Shown: piece after piece, positions 22,594 to 34,918 of the stretch
Layout of the letters: each line of letters starts with the position of its first letter
Position numbering within the stretch: position 1 is the first letter of the stretch
NCBI GenBank assembly: GCA_019915135.1
Contig: JAHLMK010000021.1
Coordinates: 496,001 to 560,000, forward strand
DNA from: Strobilurus pachycystidiatus
Taxonomy: Eukaryota; Basidiomycota; Agaricomycetes; Agaricales; Physalacriaceae
Direction of reading: 5' to 3'
Length of the DNA: 64,000 bases
Translations under genes and position numbers: made by a program
The notes under the pieces: generated by a model
What the model saw: only the letters and a program-made list of their open reading frames with translations
What the model was told of the DNA's origin: nothing
Databases searched by the model: none

Positions 22594-22841
22594 GATGGTA
22601 TAGCGCGAAGAACGACGATCTTATATTGAATGATGAGGTATGAGTTCAGCAATGACAGCTGTGGGGGCCGCAGGGAGGCAGTGCGGCGCGCACGTGTGTG
22701 ACACCGATTTGGCTTATCTGATATGATAAGGGTCCCCTTTATAGAAAGCATTGCAAAAGTAAGGCTTGGCGCAGTGCCCACTTTCCCAGACGCCCCCGTC
22801 CCCATCCCGCCGTCCTTTTCGACCACCGCCCTCCCGTCGAG

Positions 22842-24719
22842 ATGGGCTCCCCCTTTGACACACCGGTTGTTCCATTACTGGGGACTGTCTTCACCGTGAG
22901 TGGGCCTACACGTGCTTGGGTTGGCTGAGGCTGATTATTACACCCAAATTACACCGGCTTCATTAGTGCATCCTCGAAGTCTTTCTTCTGTGCCTTGCGG
23001 GATACATCTTAGCTGCGAAGGGAATCCTGGACAAGAAAACACAGAAGGTGAGCACGGAACGGCCCTCGTCGCGCCACGAAACCCTCACGAGCGTCTCGAT
23101 AGCAACTAAATCGATTAAACGTCTCGCTTTTCACGCCTTCCTTGCTCTTTTCAAAGGTTGCCTTCTTCCTGTCCCCCGGTGAGTGATCAAATGATCCTTT
23201 CATTCATACCCTGCTTCTCTCCGCTTTCCCATGTGAAGCATCTGACCTATCACCCTTTCCTAACATTGATCAAATCAATACTGACTTCAACCTCGTAGCC
23301 AAACTACGCGAACTATGGGTCATTCCTCTGTTTTTCGTGATTGTCACGACGATTTCAATGTCCATCGCATTCATCCTAGGATGGCTCTTCCGCTTGAAAC
23401 GATCACAACGGTGCGCTTATCATTCCCGCCGGAAACTTCGGGCTCCCACTTACATATGATGCAGGAGTTTCGCTATGGCTGCGTCCATGTTCATGAATTC
23501 CAACTCGCTTCCGATCGCACTGATGCAAAGCCTGGTCGTAACCGTTCCTGGATTGAAATGGGACGAGGACGACAACCAGAACGTGATGCTTGGCCGAGCC
23601 TTGACCTACCTCGTTCTTTACAGCACACTCGGCATGGTGGTATGTCAAACCTCACTCGTCTCTCTTCCGTTCTCACTCAGTGCTCAGTTACGTTGGAGTT
23701 ACGGCGTTCGACTTCTTGCCCAGGCTGATGAAGCGCCTATACGGCTCTCAGGCGAGGAGGGAGAACGGAACGAGCCATTCACACTTGAATCCTCAGATTC
23801 ACAAGCAACACTTCCCAATATCACCTTCAACGATCATGATGTACACAGCAGGCCACCTCTCGAACGCCGCGGTTCTCGATTCTACCACTCGTTTCCCAAT
23901 TCACCAAATCAATCCCGAGTCGATTTACCCTCTCTGAACTCTCCGCTGTCTTCCTCGTTCACTGCATCGCCCACTAATTCAGATGATGAAGACGATGAGG
24001 ATCTGGATGGCGAGATTGTTTTGCCGCGTCACAACAGGCGCCCCATGACCAAGCATTCCTCTGGTCACTTTTTCCGCCAATGCAAACGCCACGTCGCGCG
24101 GGGTTGGGTAGCTCTTAACGAGTTCATGACCGTGCCTCTTTGGGCCGCACTTCTATCTATCGTCGTCGCCTGCATCCAACCGCTTCAGCACCTCCTCGAA
24201 ATACACATGGTCCCAGTCAAGGGTGCTCTAGCCAGTGCCGGCAACTGCTCGGTCCCATTGACTCTCGTCGTGCTTGGCGCGTATTTCTACCCCTCGTCGG
24301 ACTCGGAGCAGAACCGAAAGTCTCTTCTTGACAGCGTCAAGACGATGTTGAACGCAAAGGGCCAGCGGGTGGCGGTGAATGTACCGAAACAAGAGGCCCA
24401 GAGGCCCGGGGAGACGAAGACTGTCATCATCGCTGTCGTCACGCGAATGATCCTCACGCCACTCGTCCTTCTTCCACTCATGGTCTGGGCTGCCAAAGAC
24501 GACTGGCAATCGGTGTTCGCAGATCCCGTTTTTGTCGTCTCAAACGTCCTCCTCGTTGCCTCTCCCCCGGCACTGACGCTGGCTCAAATCACGCAAGCCG
24601 CATCCGGGGACGCCTTTGAAAGACTCATTAGTCGGACAATTTTCTGGTCTTATTGTGTCGTCACTCCGCCTTCCACCATTGTCTACGTGGTGATAGGCCT
24701 TATTCTTTCCAAGATATGA
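22842..24719 (+). CDS. Auxin efflux carrier-like membrane transporter (AEC/PIN-like family)
   Basis: Integral membrane protein of the auxin-efflux-carrier family, whose fungal members (such as yeast Ecm3) sit in internal membranes. The ATG at 22842 opens MGSPFDTPVVPLLGTVF; exons then give LEVFLLCLAGYILAAKGIL, LNRLNVSLFTPSLLFSKVAF, LWVIPLFFVIVTTISMS, then SMFMNSNSLPIALMQSL, GRALTYLVLYSTLGMV, and in the C-terminal half WAALLSIVVACIQPL, APASAGN-like NCSVPLTLVVLGAY, LTPLVLLPLMVWAA and VVTPPSTIVYVVIGL. There are about ten hydrophobic segments, five on each side of a long Ser/Asp-rich loop (about 23750-24080). NSNSLPIAL is the family's conserved substrate-region motif. At least five introns lie in the first third. 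The substrate in fungi is unknown. Confidence 0.85.
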
Positions 24720-24881
24720 TACACATCGTGTAATATATACCCATCTGGGTTCATTTGTAGGGCAATGTAACATGCATAGAGACATGTTTGGAGATACCTT
24801 AGGGAGGCTTAATTTTGTAAATGTCGTATAAACAGAGGCATGACCGTGATCATATCCCGTGCATGAAAATTACGCCCTATA

Positions 24882-27230
24882 TCAAGGAAAGTCCGGGTAG
24901 CAGCTATACCGCTCGTCTTGGGCCCCCTTCCATCCGACTGCAGAGGTTCGTGAGTAAGAGTCTTGAAAGGTTATGCTAAACATACCACAATGCCAACAAT
25001 CCAGCAGACTATAAGGATCACTGTGACCAGAATTGTTCATATGACAGGATTCAGACGCAAAAGACTGCACTGACTATTTGTTCTTGATGGACAACAAACG
25101 AGGATAATTCTCACCCCAGAACGCGGTGTCGAAGTCGGGCTCGTAGATGAACACCTCGTTCTATCAACAGTATCAGCATCGTCAAGGAAAAGGGAAGAGG
25201 AATACCCTTACCATGTACGCCCCAGAATCAGGCGCGACGTCCCGCAGAGCCTGTGTGAGTTTGTCGACCAATGTGAATACCTCTTGCTTCTCTGTTTCGG
25301 TGGCGTTCCACGAGACCTCTGCCGCAAAAACGACCTGAAAGAGTTTAGTCCCAGTCGCAAGCTTCCGCAACGTGCCAAGCGTACCTGCCATAAGGCCTCT
25401 CTCCAAACCGGGAGGACACTGGTAGCGCCCTCCGTGTGGTTGTATAAGATCGGGGTGACGGCGTTGATTTGAGGATCCACAGTCGCGTAGGGTAGCATCG
25501 CTGCAAATGCGTCTAGAAGTTGCTCCTTTGCCGTATCGTTGGAGAAGAGACTCGTAGGTATGAGACGGGTACCGAGGACGGCGTTGACTCCAACTACCTG
25601 ATGATCAGAATAAATAAATATAACACTTTCTGTGTAATGAGACAACCCACCGCTTCTGCCGTTGGGACGTATTTCTCGAAGAACGCAAAGAAAGAAGGCA
25701 TCTCTTCAATGACGACGCTGCCGTTAAGCGCGAGAGTATATTTTGATGCGTTCTTCATCGATTCTTGCGCCTCCTCGGGCGTGAGGAGTGAGTTCACACT
25801 GATGAAGCTGTTTCCATAGAAGTGTCCTCCCCAGCCAGCCTCGCTCCACTGTACGCCATTGTCGATGATGAGTTTCAGAAAGTCTTTTGCAGTTTCGTCG
25901 GTACGGTTGAACGTCATGGAGGCTCTGCTGTGAGTCAGCGTCGGAAGACAACGAAGTATGTATCGAGACGTACACCTGGAGCGTAGTCTGGGGAGACGCT
26001 AGAATTGTCGACTCCAGGACGACCCCGAAAGTGCCGCCACCTCCACCCCGAAGGGCCCAGAACAGATCGGTGTTCTGGTATGCATTGGCCGTTCGGTAGA
26101 CGCCGTCTGGTGTAACGATCTTGAATTGCAGCTGGAAAATGTTGGTGAGCGACTGTAAGCGTCTAATTGACGTCGTCGTACAACTCTATCAACTCCGAGC
26201 CCATAGACAGGTGTGAGAACACTATAGCCTGCGCCCTGTAGTCAACTCAGTATCATGATGATGGGCACTTGAAGTAAAAGACGCCTACCATGAGCCAGCC
26301 ACCGCTCGCACCGACGGTGGGATGATACCCTCCCACAACGGTGAGATTGTGCTCGTCGGCAAACTTGTAGACGTTGTACCATTGAGCGCCAGCCTTACAG
26401 AAAGTTCAGCTGCCAAAGTACAAAGACACAGGATGGGAATACCCCGAGAGTGATTGCAGTATAATTGACATCCGCCTGGCCACCGTCTGGAACAAAGGTA
26501 GCGTCGTACGAGATCTATTCAGGCTTTAGATTAACGGAGGGAAACGTGATCATAATGTGGATGATACGAACGTTGTCCAGATTATGGGTCTGCAGATATA
26601 ATCAGACGCCAAACAAATATCAAAAATACGAAGTAGACATACCCAAAGGGCTAGAGAGTTCTTCAACATCGAACGCCCTATGAAATCATGACCTGTGTTC
26701 TTGATTGAAAGCAGAGTCCCAGTAGAATTGGCGAATGCAAACGCGTGTTGGACATCTTGGGCGGTTTCGATTGCGACCTTAAGCAGGACACTATAAGAGC
26801 GAAGAGCTTGGCGGGCCTACAGATCCACTTACATATGCTGAGGCTATATTCCCTAGTTCACACTTCTGAGTCGTCCACGGCGTAGGGTCGGTAGGATCCT
26901 CATAGTTGAGAACACAGCCTTGGTTGGTGGCAAAACACGTCTCCCAAACAGGCTACAGGCGCGTCCGTAAGTGCTCGCCCTTGTACCTCAACAGAGGAAA
27001 CTTCTACTCACATACATCGTCGCCCCATAGTCGTCCCCTCGGAACGTCGAGTTGACATAGTTCTCCTGGACAAACGAGCAAGCTTCCGAGGTACTGTCTT
27101 CGTAGCATGGTTCGGAGATAGGTCGTGCTATACCGAGACGCCCGCCAAGAGTCGCGTTCAGAGACGCGAATTTGGATTGTGTTAGGGGAAAAAGAGTTAT
27201 CAGCACTTGGATCGCTGCGAGAGATATCAT
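24882..27230 (-). CDS. Secreted FAD-linked oxidoreductase, berberine-bridge-like (VAO family)
   Basis: Extracellular flavoprotein with an FAD-binding PCMH domain and a C-terminal BBE segment. [19 protein letters not shown] is a good signal peptide. Spliced landmarks on the minus strand: [20 protein letters not shown] then [25 protein letters not shown] (His for covalent FAD), [47 protein letters not shown], and the BBE tail [31 protein letters not shown] with stop at 24882. The last exons are short (join ...[20 protein letters not shown]). Where plant BBE has a second flavin-linking Cys, this protein has His (GGYHPTV), so only one covalent link is expected. A TATA-like box lies 40 bases upstream. 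Substrate (alcohol, sugar or secondary metabolite) is unknown. A related gene sits at the right edge of the window. Confidence 0.88.
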
Positions 27231-27266
27231 GTTAGGTCGGTTTTCAACGACTCAAGTGGGGTTGCA

Positions 27267-27273
27267 TTATATA
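27267..27273 (-). promoter_or_regulatory. TATA-like box of FAD-linked oxidoreductase gene
   Basis: Read on the minus strand this is TATATAA, about 40 bases upstream of the ATG at 27230. Good position for a core promoter. Confidence 0.5.
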
Positions 27274-27630
27274 GTAGCTGGCCTGTAGTCTCCGAATACC
27301 GCGGGAGCTCGTTTGATATGGAGGTGCGTCGGTGGGACTGTCGTGGTGTGGTTAATTATAGACGGCGCACTGCTAATTATAAGCGAGAGACTTACCTGGG
27401 TGACATGTTGACTCTGAGCAGATTCGGACATTGACGATGGAGGGGCCTTGATGGCACACATGGCGAAGTCACTTGAGGAAAGAGAGTCTTGGTGCAGGCA
27501 GTGGGATGTTGAACCTACAGTATATTTCTGGAGCATCTCCGTCGGATTTCCCAAGTGGGGAATGTAATAATATGCGCCCGCCTTGCGCCCGCGTATGGCG
27601 GACACAGCTGTACAGTTTCATGATGCGATT

Positions 27631-28757
27631 CTAAGACACGACTTGTCTGCCCTTCTCTTCTTCCTGCACCAACCTCGGTGCCGTCCTGGAGAAAAGTTCA
27701 CTCGACTTCCTCCCAAAGTCCAACACTTGTATCGCATATCGATTTATACCCTTTGGCGCGGGCATAACGTCGAATAGCCCAAACCGCACCTCTGGGCTCT
27801 GGTCATCCTCGAAGACAGGTATGGCACTGACAAGGGCCGGCATGCGCGGTGGACGTAAGCTCAAGCTACGCGGTCGAGTCGGAGGACGCGATGGGCCTGT
27901 ATGGGCGAATGGAGGGGCAGGTACCGCCACAGGAGAGTTCGAACGTGACGACGACAGCGCGAGGGTCGCCAAAGGCGACGGTGGCGGCATCGCCTCGGCT
28001 GAAGTGGTCCTACTAATTTTCTGTTTCTTGGGTGGCGGATATACATTGGGCACAAGGGTGTGGCGAATGTCATCCTGGGCCCGGGAACGTTTGAGCGGTG
28101 GCCGAGTGAGAGTGGTGGGAGACAGTGGCGCAAGTTGAGTCCTTGGGCACGGAGAGAATGGTGGCTTGACAAGGAGAGCGAGGCGCGGTTTGTCTGTATG
28201 ATTCTATTGGCATTGTACTGAGACTGATCCTGATGGAGACTTACCAGCTGGATCGGGAGTAGAGCGCGGCGAGCTGTTTGCGCTGAGAAGAGAGATCGAG
28301 CCCGTGGCGTCGGACTCTTCGCCAGGTGTTGTGGACCGAGAGCTGCTGCACCCTTCCGATATCACCGTCTCCATCTTGGACGCGACGGGATCCATTGCTT
28401 GTAGTAGCATGGAGGATAGCACGCTCGGAAAGGATGCTGTCACGTTTGGGAGAGGAGTGGGTTCACTGGAGTCAAGAGTTGGTGGCGCCTTTCGTTCTGT
28501 GCGGTGCACGACATGCACTATAGAGTCATATGAAGCAAACGCCAATCAAATGTGACGAGAAGCGTACCTTCTGAATTAGAAGTCGGTGAATTGGGGCAGT
28601 TGGTGCCAGCGTCGACGAAATCCTCCTCGTCGGAGTCGGAGTCGATGTATGCTTGCAAGTAATCTTTCAAGCACAGCGTGCTCTTCGATGCTGTCTGTAG
28701 GTTGCGCCTCATGTTGTCTTTGGCCGCACTGCGGTCGTGAGGTACTTGCTGAGACAT
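27631..28757 (-). CDS. Hypothetical, low-complexity probable nuclear protein
   Basis: Family not recognised. Start at 28757 (MSQQVPHDRSAAKDNMRRNL). Exon 1 contains the acidic patch YIDSDSDEEDFVDAGTN. An intron near 28512-28567 and a second at about 28195-28243 (GTAAGT...CATACAG, which restores frame to DKPRLALLVKPPF) lead to a long basic, Pro/Ser-rich exon: LTRPPLKRSRAQDD, YPPPKKQKISRTTS, AEAMPPPSPLATLAL, RPPTRPRSLSLRPPR. The C-terminus looks more ordered (VFEDDQSPEVRFGLFDVMP, NRYAIQVLDFGRK). The lysine/arginine clusters PKKQK and KRSR look like nuclear localisation signals. No domain is visible. The 400 bases between its stop end and the oxidoreductase start at 27230 hold nothing further. 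Confidence 0.65.
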
Positions 28758-30599
28758 CGTGGTGTTATGTTGGATAGATGGAAGATGAATGGAGAGAGGA
28801 TGGAGATGTGGTTTGTGACTTCCGAGTCTGCCTTCTCGGAAACAAAGGTTGGTCCAGTGACAATAAGGCCATCATCAGGACTGGTCTTTCCGGTAGAGTC
28901 AGTGATGAGGTAAAGGCAAGAAAAGGAAATAACGCACTGATGCCTCACAACGAACGAACAACATCATTATCCCAGGATGGTAGCGTATTGTTATGCAGTC
29001 AGACAAAGACCAGCGAAAATTGATGCGACTGGTTATGCAACTGGCGGGTTTTGATCGCAGGGATGGCCGTGAATTGGAGAGAGAGTAGGAAATGGAAGAA
29101 GGCGAATCCATTCGCACCAAGGGACAAACGTCGACACTGCTTCATATTAGTCGAGTCTTCCCCATGGCAGACGAGTTTTGAGTCATTGCGACGCCACAAT
29201 TACTGGCCGTGCCGCACTTCTCTACATCAGTAGCCTTCTGTGTCAATGAGCCGTCGTAGTCCACCCGGCCGGGCCATACTTTCTTTCGCTGAGATGAGAG
29301 GCAACAGGAGGCAACTGAAGGCCCGTCACATACTCGTCACATCCCGCCATTTCCCGGAATCCGGGCCGATGTCGAGCTCGACTGAGTAGGACTGAGTTTC
29401 ACTCACCATCGTCTCTTCATGCTCCTTGCGAGAAATGGTGGGTTTGAATATTGTGGCCTTACTGACCGAAATCTATCATTGATACTTGTGCCCGAGAGCA
29501 GGATCACGCCCATTGACACCGACCATGACCATCCGTCTCTGCGCATCAGAACGCATGCCAATAACTTACCTCAAATGGAGCCGCACCGCTCATGGAGGCG
29601 AACTCCATAGGAACAGTACTTGAGAGAGAGCTCACAGTACAGTTAAGCAGGAAAATTGAGGTGAACGACAACATCGCAGAAAGACGACCAAGGCGAACAG
29701 TAACGGAATACAGTGAGAAAGACACAGCATAGAGGAAACGGACAATTGCGGCGTCGAGTAGGTATCAAGCAAGTATCCAGTGAAAGTTCCATTCAGAGTC
29801 ATGCGCAATTCGTACAGTTCAAACATCTCCAGAAAATGTCGACAAAAGCGGACAGCAACGACATGGAGTAAGCGGAAGACACAACGTTCAGTCCATCCAG
29901 CACAGACTCGCTCCAATCTTTGAAATGCATACTGTTGAGACGCGGATGCCCAGAGGATCACGACGAGCTTACCTTAATCTGTAGATACATCGGGTATAAT
30001 GACAGAAATGCGACTTTCGCGTGAACGTCGCGCGGCCACTGTCCTGTCGATCGACGTCGTTCAAGAATGTTGGCAAACAGAAGGCCACAGCTTGTACTTG
30101 AAGAGTGCCTCTTCCTGTCCAAATCGCGTGGTCCCAGACGTGTCTATATATATGTACGCGCTATTGACGCGTCGTGCAACTGCCTAGTCGGTCGCCGCGC
30201 CTTCCCATGTATTCGCGATTGTTGCCAATTGGGTGGGTGACATGACAAGCGCCCAGCTCCGCCTTGCGGCATGAGGACTTAAGTTCATGATTGCCGGAAG
30301 ACGTGGGGCAATGAATGGAAGTGATGGGCAGCCCTCGGTGCGGGCAAACGTCGCGGGGTACTTAGCGCCGATGAACATCTCTGACAGGATGAGCATAGCC
30401 GAGAACGGACAGAACATTACGCGACTCAACCGTTAGACATAATGTGACTGTCTATTCAATAGACATTGACAAGTAATAGTAGCTGTGTAGAGATCTATGC
30501 AATAGTACCGTATATAGTAAGTAAAGTACAACAACACCGTTTGTCTTCAAAATAGTAAATACAACCGCACGGCGGTTCTAAGGTGGTCGTGATACCAGA
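28758..30599. other. 1.8-kb gap without a recognised gene
   Basis: No family motif was found on either strand. The longest open stretch is 29961-29632 minus, Cys/Leu-rich and without resemblance to anything known; I judge it noncoding. The part 30420-30600 is AT-rich and likely the 3' region of the next gene. Confidence 0.4.
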
Positions 30600-31069
30600 T
30601 CACAGATAGTACCAGAGGACTTTCATCTTGCCAACGTCCAGGTCAGCGAGGTGCTTGAAGGCGCCCTTTGAGAGATCAATGTGATCGCCCTTGCAGCCGG
30701 CGCATCTGTCGACGACCGTCGCGTCGACGAATTGACCGTCGTCTAGGAGAATGTCAGGCCAAGCCCAATAATCAAAGAGGCTTATAACGCGACTTACATT
30801 CAACTCCTATGTGTCGCCAGCAATTCTTGCCGCCGAGATAGTGTTTGTCGCCCAGCGCAACGACGTAGTCCGAGTTCTTGCTCGGTGCGCCACATGCGCC
30901 AATGCCGCCCGCGGGTGTATACCAAGTGGCTAGGAGGGAAGTGAGTGAGAAAACGTAGGGGGATATTACGAAAAGACCGACCAGCACCGTGCCATCTGGC
31001 GGCAACCACTGTGACCATGGTGGAGAGGACAGCAAACACAGCGAAACTAACAGCTTTGAGAGAGTACAT
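30600..31069 (-). CDS. Small secreted expansin-like protein (RlpA-like double-psi beta-barrel)
   Basis: Short secreted protein with a barwin/expansin-type double-psi beta-barrel. The start at 31069 gives MYSLKAVSFAVFAVLST, a clear signal peptide ending near VVAA. Two introns: after RWHG (GTGCTG...CCTAG) and after HIGVE (GTAAGT...CCTAG). The barrel reads ATWYTPAGGIGACGA, YVVALGDKHY, GGKNCWRHIGVEY, DGQFVDATVVDRCAGC, DHIDLSKGAFKHLADLD and ends VLWYYL. The DRCxGC motif and the DLS-xxAF-xxL block are the family signature. Basidiomycetes carry many such genes; some are named riboflavin-aldehyde-forming enzyme-like, but catalytic activity is not shown by sequence. It is likely a cell-wall or apoplast-acting protein without cellulose-binding module. 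A TATA-like element (31223-31229, minus) is about 155 bases upstream. Confidence 0.82.
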
Positions 31070-32803
31070 GACGGCGATGGAGTGGGAAAGTGATTGATAG
31101 AGAGGGTGTGTGACTGAGTAGCGAGAGGATGTATGTGGACGGCGGTGGAGGGCGGGGCAATCGAAAACGCGACGCGGAGAGGTGATGTCGACGGTAGGTG
31201 GCCCACCCTCTTCCAAGAGGGCCTTTATATGACCTTCCCAGATTTCAGGCACGAACCCATCGCGTAAGCTGGTCCATGCACGGAAGAAACGAGGGTGAAT
31301 ATGCACAAAGAAAAAAAATTCACACCACGGCTAGGGCCGAGAATCTGAATAGTCACCGATGCGACGATGCATTGCGTGGAGACTGCTTGGGGATGGATTT
31401 GATGGCGTTGGGACCTGGATGGGATGACTACGGCCCGACAAGTGGACGGGAGAGCATGCGCGCGTACGTCATCGAAACAATCTTCGGATGAGGGTGATAA
31501 TCAGTAAAGCGTGTCAAACACGAGCTTCGAACCAGCGCCTGGATGGAGAGCATGAGGCAGTCTGGAAGTCTAACACACGGGAAGAATTCGTACTCGCCAA
31601 TACAACGCTCTGTTGGTGGGAAACAGCGCTGGCAACCAGTCTGTTCTTTCGAATGGTAGAGATCTGACTCAGGCGGCTTGAGCTCCGTCATGAAAGCCGT
31701 CATCTTGGGGTCCAGACATGCGGCTGTGGTTACAACATGATACCCGGACGGGATCTCTGAGCTGGCAGCCTGGCACCGGTTTTCCCAACGTTTCTCCTCC
31801 AAGCCGACCTTGGCGCTACGTGGGGTCCTTCCGGCGCCTCTTTCCTTACATTGCATCCAAGGAACCCCAGAAATTTGTGCGCCTAATCCACGTGTTAAAT
31901 AGCATCGTAAATCCGATCAAGCAAAGCCTCCGGAAAAAGTGAAACTGGGGTGCCCGTGTTTAAATGACAAAGGAAAGGACGCGTCGCATCAGCGTCGCAT
32001 CGATGGCCTAGTCCTGGAGGGACGGAGGACAAGTATTACGCGTAATGGGATTAATTTGATGATTAACTGCAAAGATCATTAAATTCGTGAGAGGAAATGT
32101 TGAAAGAGACTCAATGTGCTTACAAGACGCGGGTTCAACGTCTTGCTCTCTCGGATTGGACGAAAATGCGACATGCCTCCGCATGGTCCAGAGAGCTGAC
32201 ACAGTAAGCCGAGTTCACCGCCAGTCTTGAAAGTCAGGAGACCAGCGACTTGGCACCTTTCGAGTCTCCTGTCCCTTCGTCAACCTACGACTCAGCTTAG
32301 ACGGAAATTAATTCTGTACATACCTCGTTGCTTCCTTCCTTAACATGGTGCTAACGCGTGCATATCGCGTCTTATGTTGCTCGGCCGATGTTCATTTAGA
32401 GTGACGGGATCGGTTACGGAACATAATTTTCGGTTGCTCAGAAGGAGACCGACTGAAGTTCTGACAGTGATGCATCTTGAAATTGCGATGAGGCAGTTAC
32501 GGATGGTGTGCAGAAAAATACATGGCGGCCGATAGTGATAATATAGACTGGCTGGCTTGTCGGTGAGGGACGGGAGCACGTGTGAGAGGGGCCGACTCAC
32601 AGTATTACGGTCCTGGCTGGAACATGCGAATGTGGCGTGTCCGCAGCAAGGCGATGCGAGGCAATGGCAGGCATGAGACGACTGCCGTTTCAGTCATACG
32701 TTTTGTGTTAGTTTGCTTCGACGATGACAGGCAATATTATTGCAATTTTCTGACTGACGAATTGAGCGAGAGAGCGCGAGAAGAATCCTAGACGAACGCA
32801 CCA
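31070..32803. other. 1.7-kb gap without a recognised gene
   Basis: The proximal 250 bases are the promoter and leader of the expansin-like gene. The remainder has only short open frames (for example 31856-31428 minus) with no family resemblance or splice support. No repeat or RNA gene noticed. Confidence 0.4.
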
Positions 32804-33178
32804 TCAATCCATCTTTGCGAGCTCAATTTCTGCCTTGAGAAACTCGGCGACTACGGGCCAGTCTTCTTCGATGGCCTCGATGGGCGACACGCCCTCCTTG
32901 TTGACCCGGTCAATCACAGCGCCATGCTGCAGCAGCCAGCGCGCAGTCTCGATGCTCTCCACGACGTAGATAGGGGTGTCGCCGTCGTCATCCTCGATGT
33001 TGACGTCGCCGCCGTGTAGCACAAGGAACTCAAGGATGTCGATGTGGCCATACGAGGCCGCAGCGTGGATCGGGGTATAGGTGTTCTCATCAAAGGCGTT
33101 AGCCGAGACGCCCGACTCGATGAGCTTGCTGACCCGCGGGAGGTCGCCGTCGCCGGCGGCGATCCAGATATTGGCCAT
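32804..33178 (-). CDS. Small ankyrin-repeat protein
   Basis: Intronless, 124 residues, starting MANIWIAAGDGDLPRVSKLI. It contains about three and a half ankyrin repeats: one around residues 4-35, a canonical one YTPIHAAASYGHIDILEFLV, then GGDVNIEDDDGDTPIYV with ETARWLLQHGA, and a final degenerate one ending FLKAEIELAKMD. It resembles the short cytosolic ankyrin proteins found in yeasts and other fungi. No catalytic domain is attached. The start is divergent from the F-box-like gene at 33279, with about 100 bases between the ATGs, so the two probably share a bidirectional promoter. The function is unknown beyond protein binding. Confidence 0.9.
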   Translation of the reverse strand: MANIWIAAGDGDLPRVSKLIESGVSANAFDENTYTPIHAAASYGHIDILEFLVLHGGDVNIEDDDGDTPIYVVESIETARWLLQHGAVIDRVNKEGVSPIEAIEEDWPVVAEFLKAEIELAKMD

Positions 33179-33278
33179 CAGGGAAGTGGGTGGCGACGAG
33201 CTGAGAGGCGGGAAGTGATCGGTGGCAACGAGTAAAGCGGCCGTTTTGGGAAATCACACTTTCTCCTCGACCTCGATC

Positions 33279-34785
33279 ATGTTGCGGGTGAACACACGTT
33301 CAACAGCTTCGGGAATGCCCCTTGCTAATCCCAAAAATACGCAGATTGTCGCGCCCACCCCTTCTCTCAATGGGCTCCCTCTCGAGCTCAAGATGATGAT
33401 CATCGACCACTTGAGACTCATCGACCTCGCAACTGGCTTCGACATGATGCAAGTGTGGCCCGAAATGCAGTCCATGATCATCTGCCGCCTCTTTGACCGC
33501 TACTCTGCCGGCGACGAGACTGAGGGGCGCACTGACGAGGGGCGCGCCGAAGCAGATTTTGATGCCCTTTATCGCCTCATTGACAAGTTCCCAACCATCC
33601 AGTTTGCGCCGAGACAGTTCACTCTCATGAAGTTCTCCTCCCCCGAGACAGCCGCAGCAGGAGCTCGCATACCTGCCGTCATATCGCTCTTTAGGAACCT
33701 CAGAAATATCGAGTTCATTGAGTTCGATTTCGACGTCCTGGACATGAAGGCGTTCACCGAGGCCGTCGTGTCGGGTACACCCCACCTGTGCGAGATTGTC
33801 ATAGGCAATTGCCAGCTACGTCTGGAACATCTATGTTCAATGCTTCACGCGACGAGCTCTATGTCTTCGAAACTCGACATCCTGATACTGTGCAACCTTC
33901 ACGTCATCGACTTCGAGGATAAACTCGAAGATTTGGAGGATCGATATCATCAGCCGGACATCCTGGAGCTAGACGAGAGCTTGAAGAAGCATTCCGCTGG
34001 ATTGACAGTCAGAGAGCTAACCCTTCAGCTCATGAGCCAGGACGATTACCTGCTCATGGACTTTCTCTCCGCCTCCGTCTCGCCGATGAATGTGGAATCC
34101 CTTCACGTATCCTGCCTCGCGCAACTATCAGACGCGTTCCAACGTCGCATGTCCAAAATTCTCAAAGTGGCAAGACCCTCACTACACTCGTTCCACCTCC
34201 AGGAATCTAACAGTCAGTCTTCTTTGAGTCCAACTTCGACTACACATCGTTGACAGCACTCTAGACGTCGTTTCCCGTCGCACCCTGAAAGTCATCGACA
34301 TCAGCCACCTCACACATCTCCACCTCCACGTCTTCGTATTCCGCGGGATGCCCCAGGATGTTGTTAAATGGTGGGCCGAAACGCTCTCCGCCCTCCCCTT
34401 GCGCGCCAAGCTCGAACACATCCTCGTCGACTTTGGCTTCCTCGAGTACAATCCCACCACGTCCGTATTCCCAAAGACTCGCCACGAGCTTTGGGAGACG
34501 CTAGACCGTGTTCTGTCCAGCAACAAGCTCGATGTGGAGAAAGTGGAGGTGAAGGTGCTGAAGAAGAGAACAGAGTCTGTCTGGAATGCGGCGATGGGGA
34601 GGAAGGTCAGAATGATAGAGGAGGACGAGACTGGGTTGATTGGGTGGGTTTTGGGAGTCTGTTTGACGGCTACGAGGGATAAGTATTATCCTGGTTTCAC
34701 GACGGACTCTATCCCGGGCTTCAAATTAGTGATTAGGGACGCTTGCGACGAGGATAAGGTAACTGTATTGCCCAACGCTTCGTAA
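33279..34785 (+). CDS. F-box-like/LRR-type protein
   Basis: The N-terminal motif LNGLPLELKMMIIDHLRLIDL resembles an F-box, the Skp1-binding element of ubiquitin ligases, followed by leucine-patterned repeats (LRNIEFIEFDFDVLDMKAF, LCEIVIGNCQLRLEHLC, LDILILCNLHVIDF, VESLHVSCLAQLSDAF). One intron near 34213-34268 (donor GTCAGT; acceptor at CTCTAG or GACAG) links to a second exon with VIDISHLTHLHLHVF and LEHILVDFGFLEY, stop at 34785. About 480 residues. I chose the ATG at 33279; an earlier in-frame ATG at 33222 exists but would leave only 43 bases to the divergent ankyrin gene. The rest lacks a catalytic domain. Fungal genomes have many such lineage-specific F-box proteins; the target is unknown. 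Confidence 0.72.
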
Positions 34786-34918
34786 ATGGTGATGTGGGTG
34801 ATACAACATGATACTACAACATTTGATTCAATCCAAATTCAAACCTGGACAGTAGGGTAACGTCCAACGAAAGCGTCCGCAAGCGCCGATGGTAAGATAA
34901 GTAGGTAAATACGTGCCT

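Noticed and set aside
29632..29961. 109-residue Cys/Leu-rich minus-strand frame
   Set aside because: No signal of secretion, no family pattern, no splice partners and no neighbour support; length is within chance expectation.
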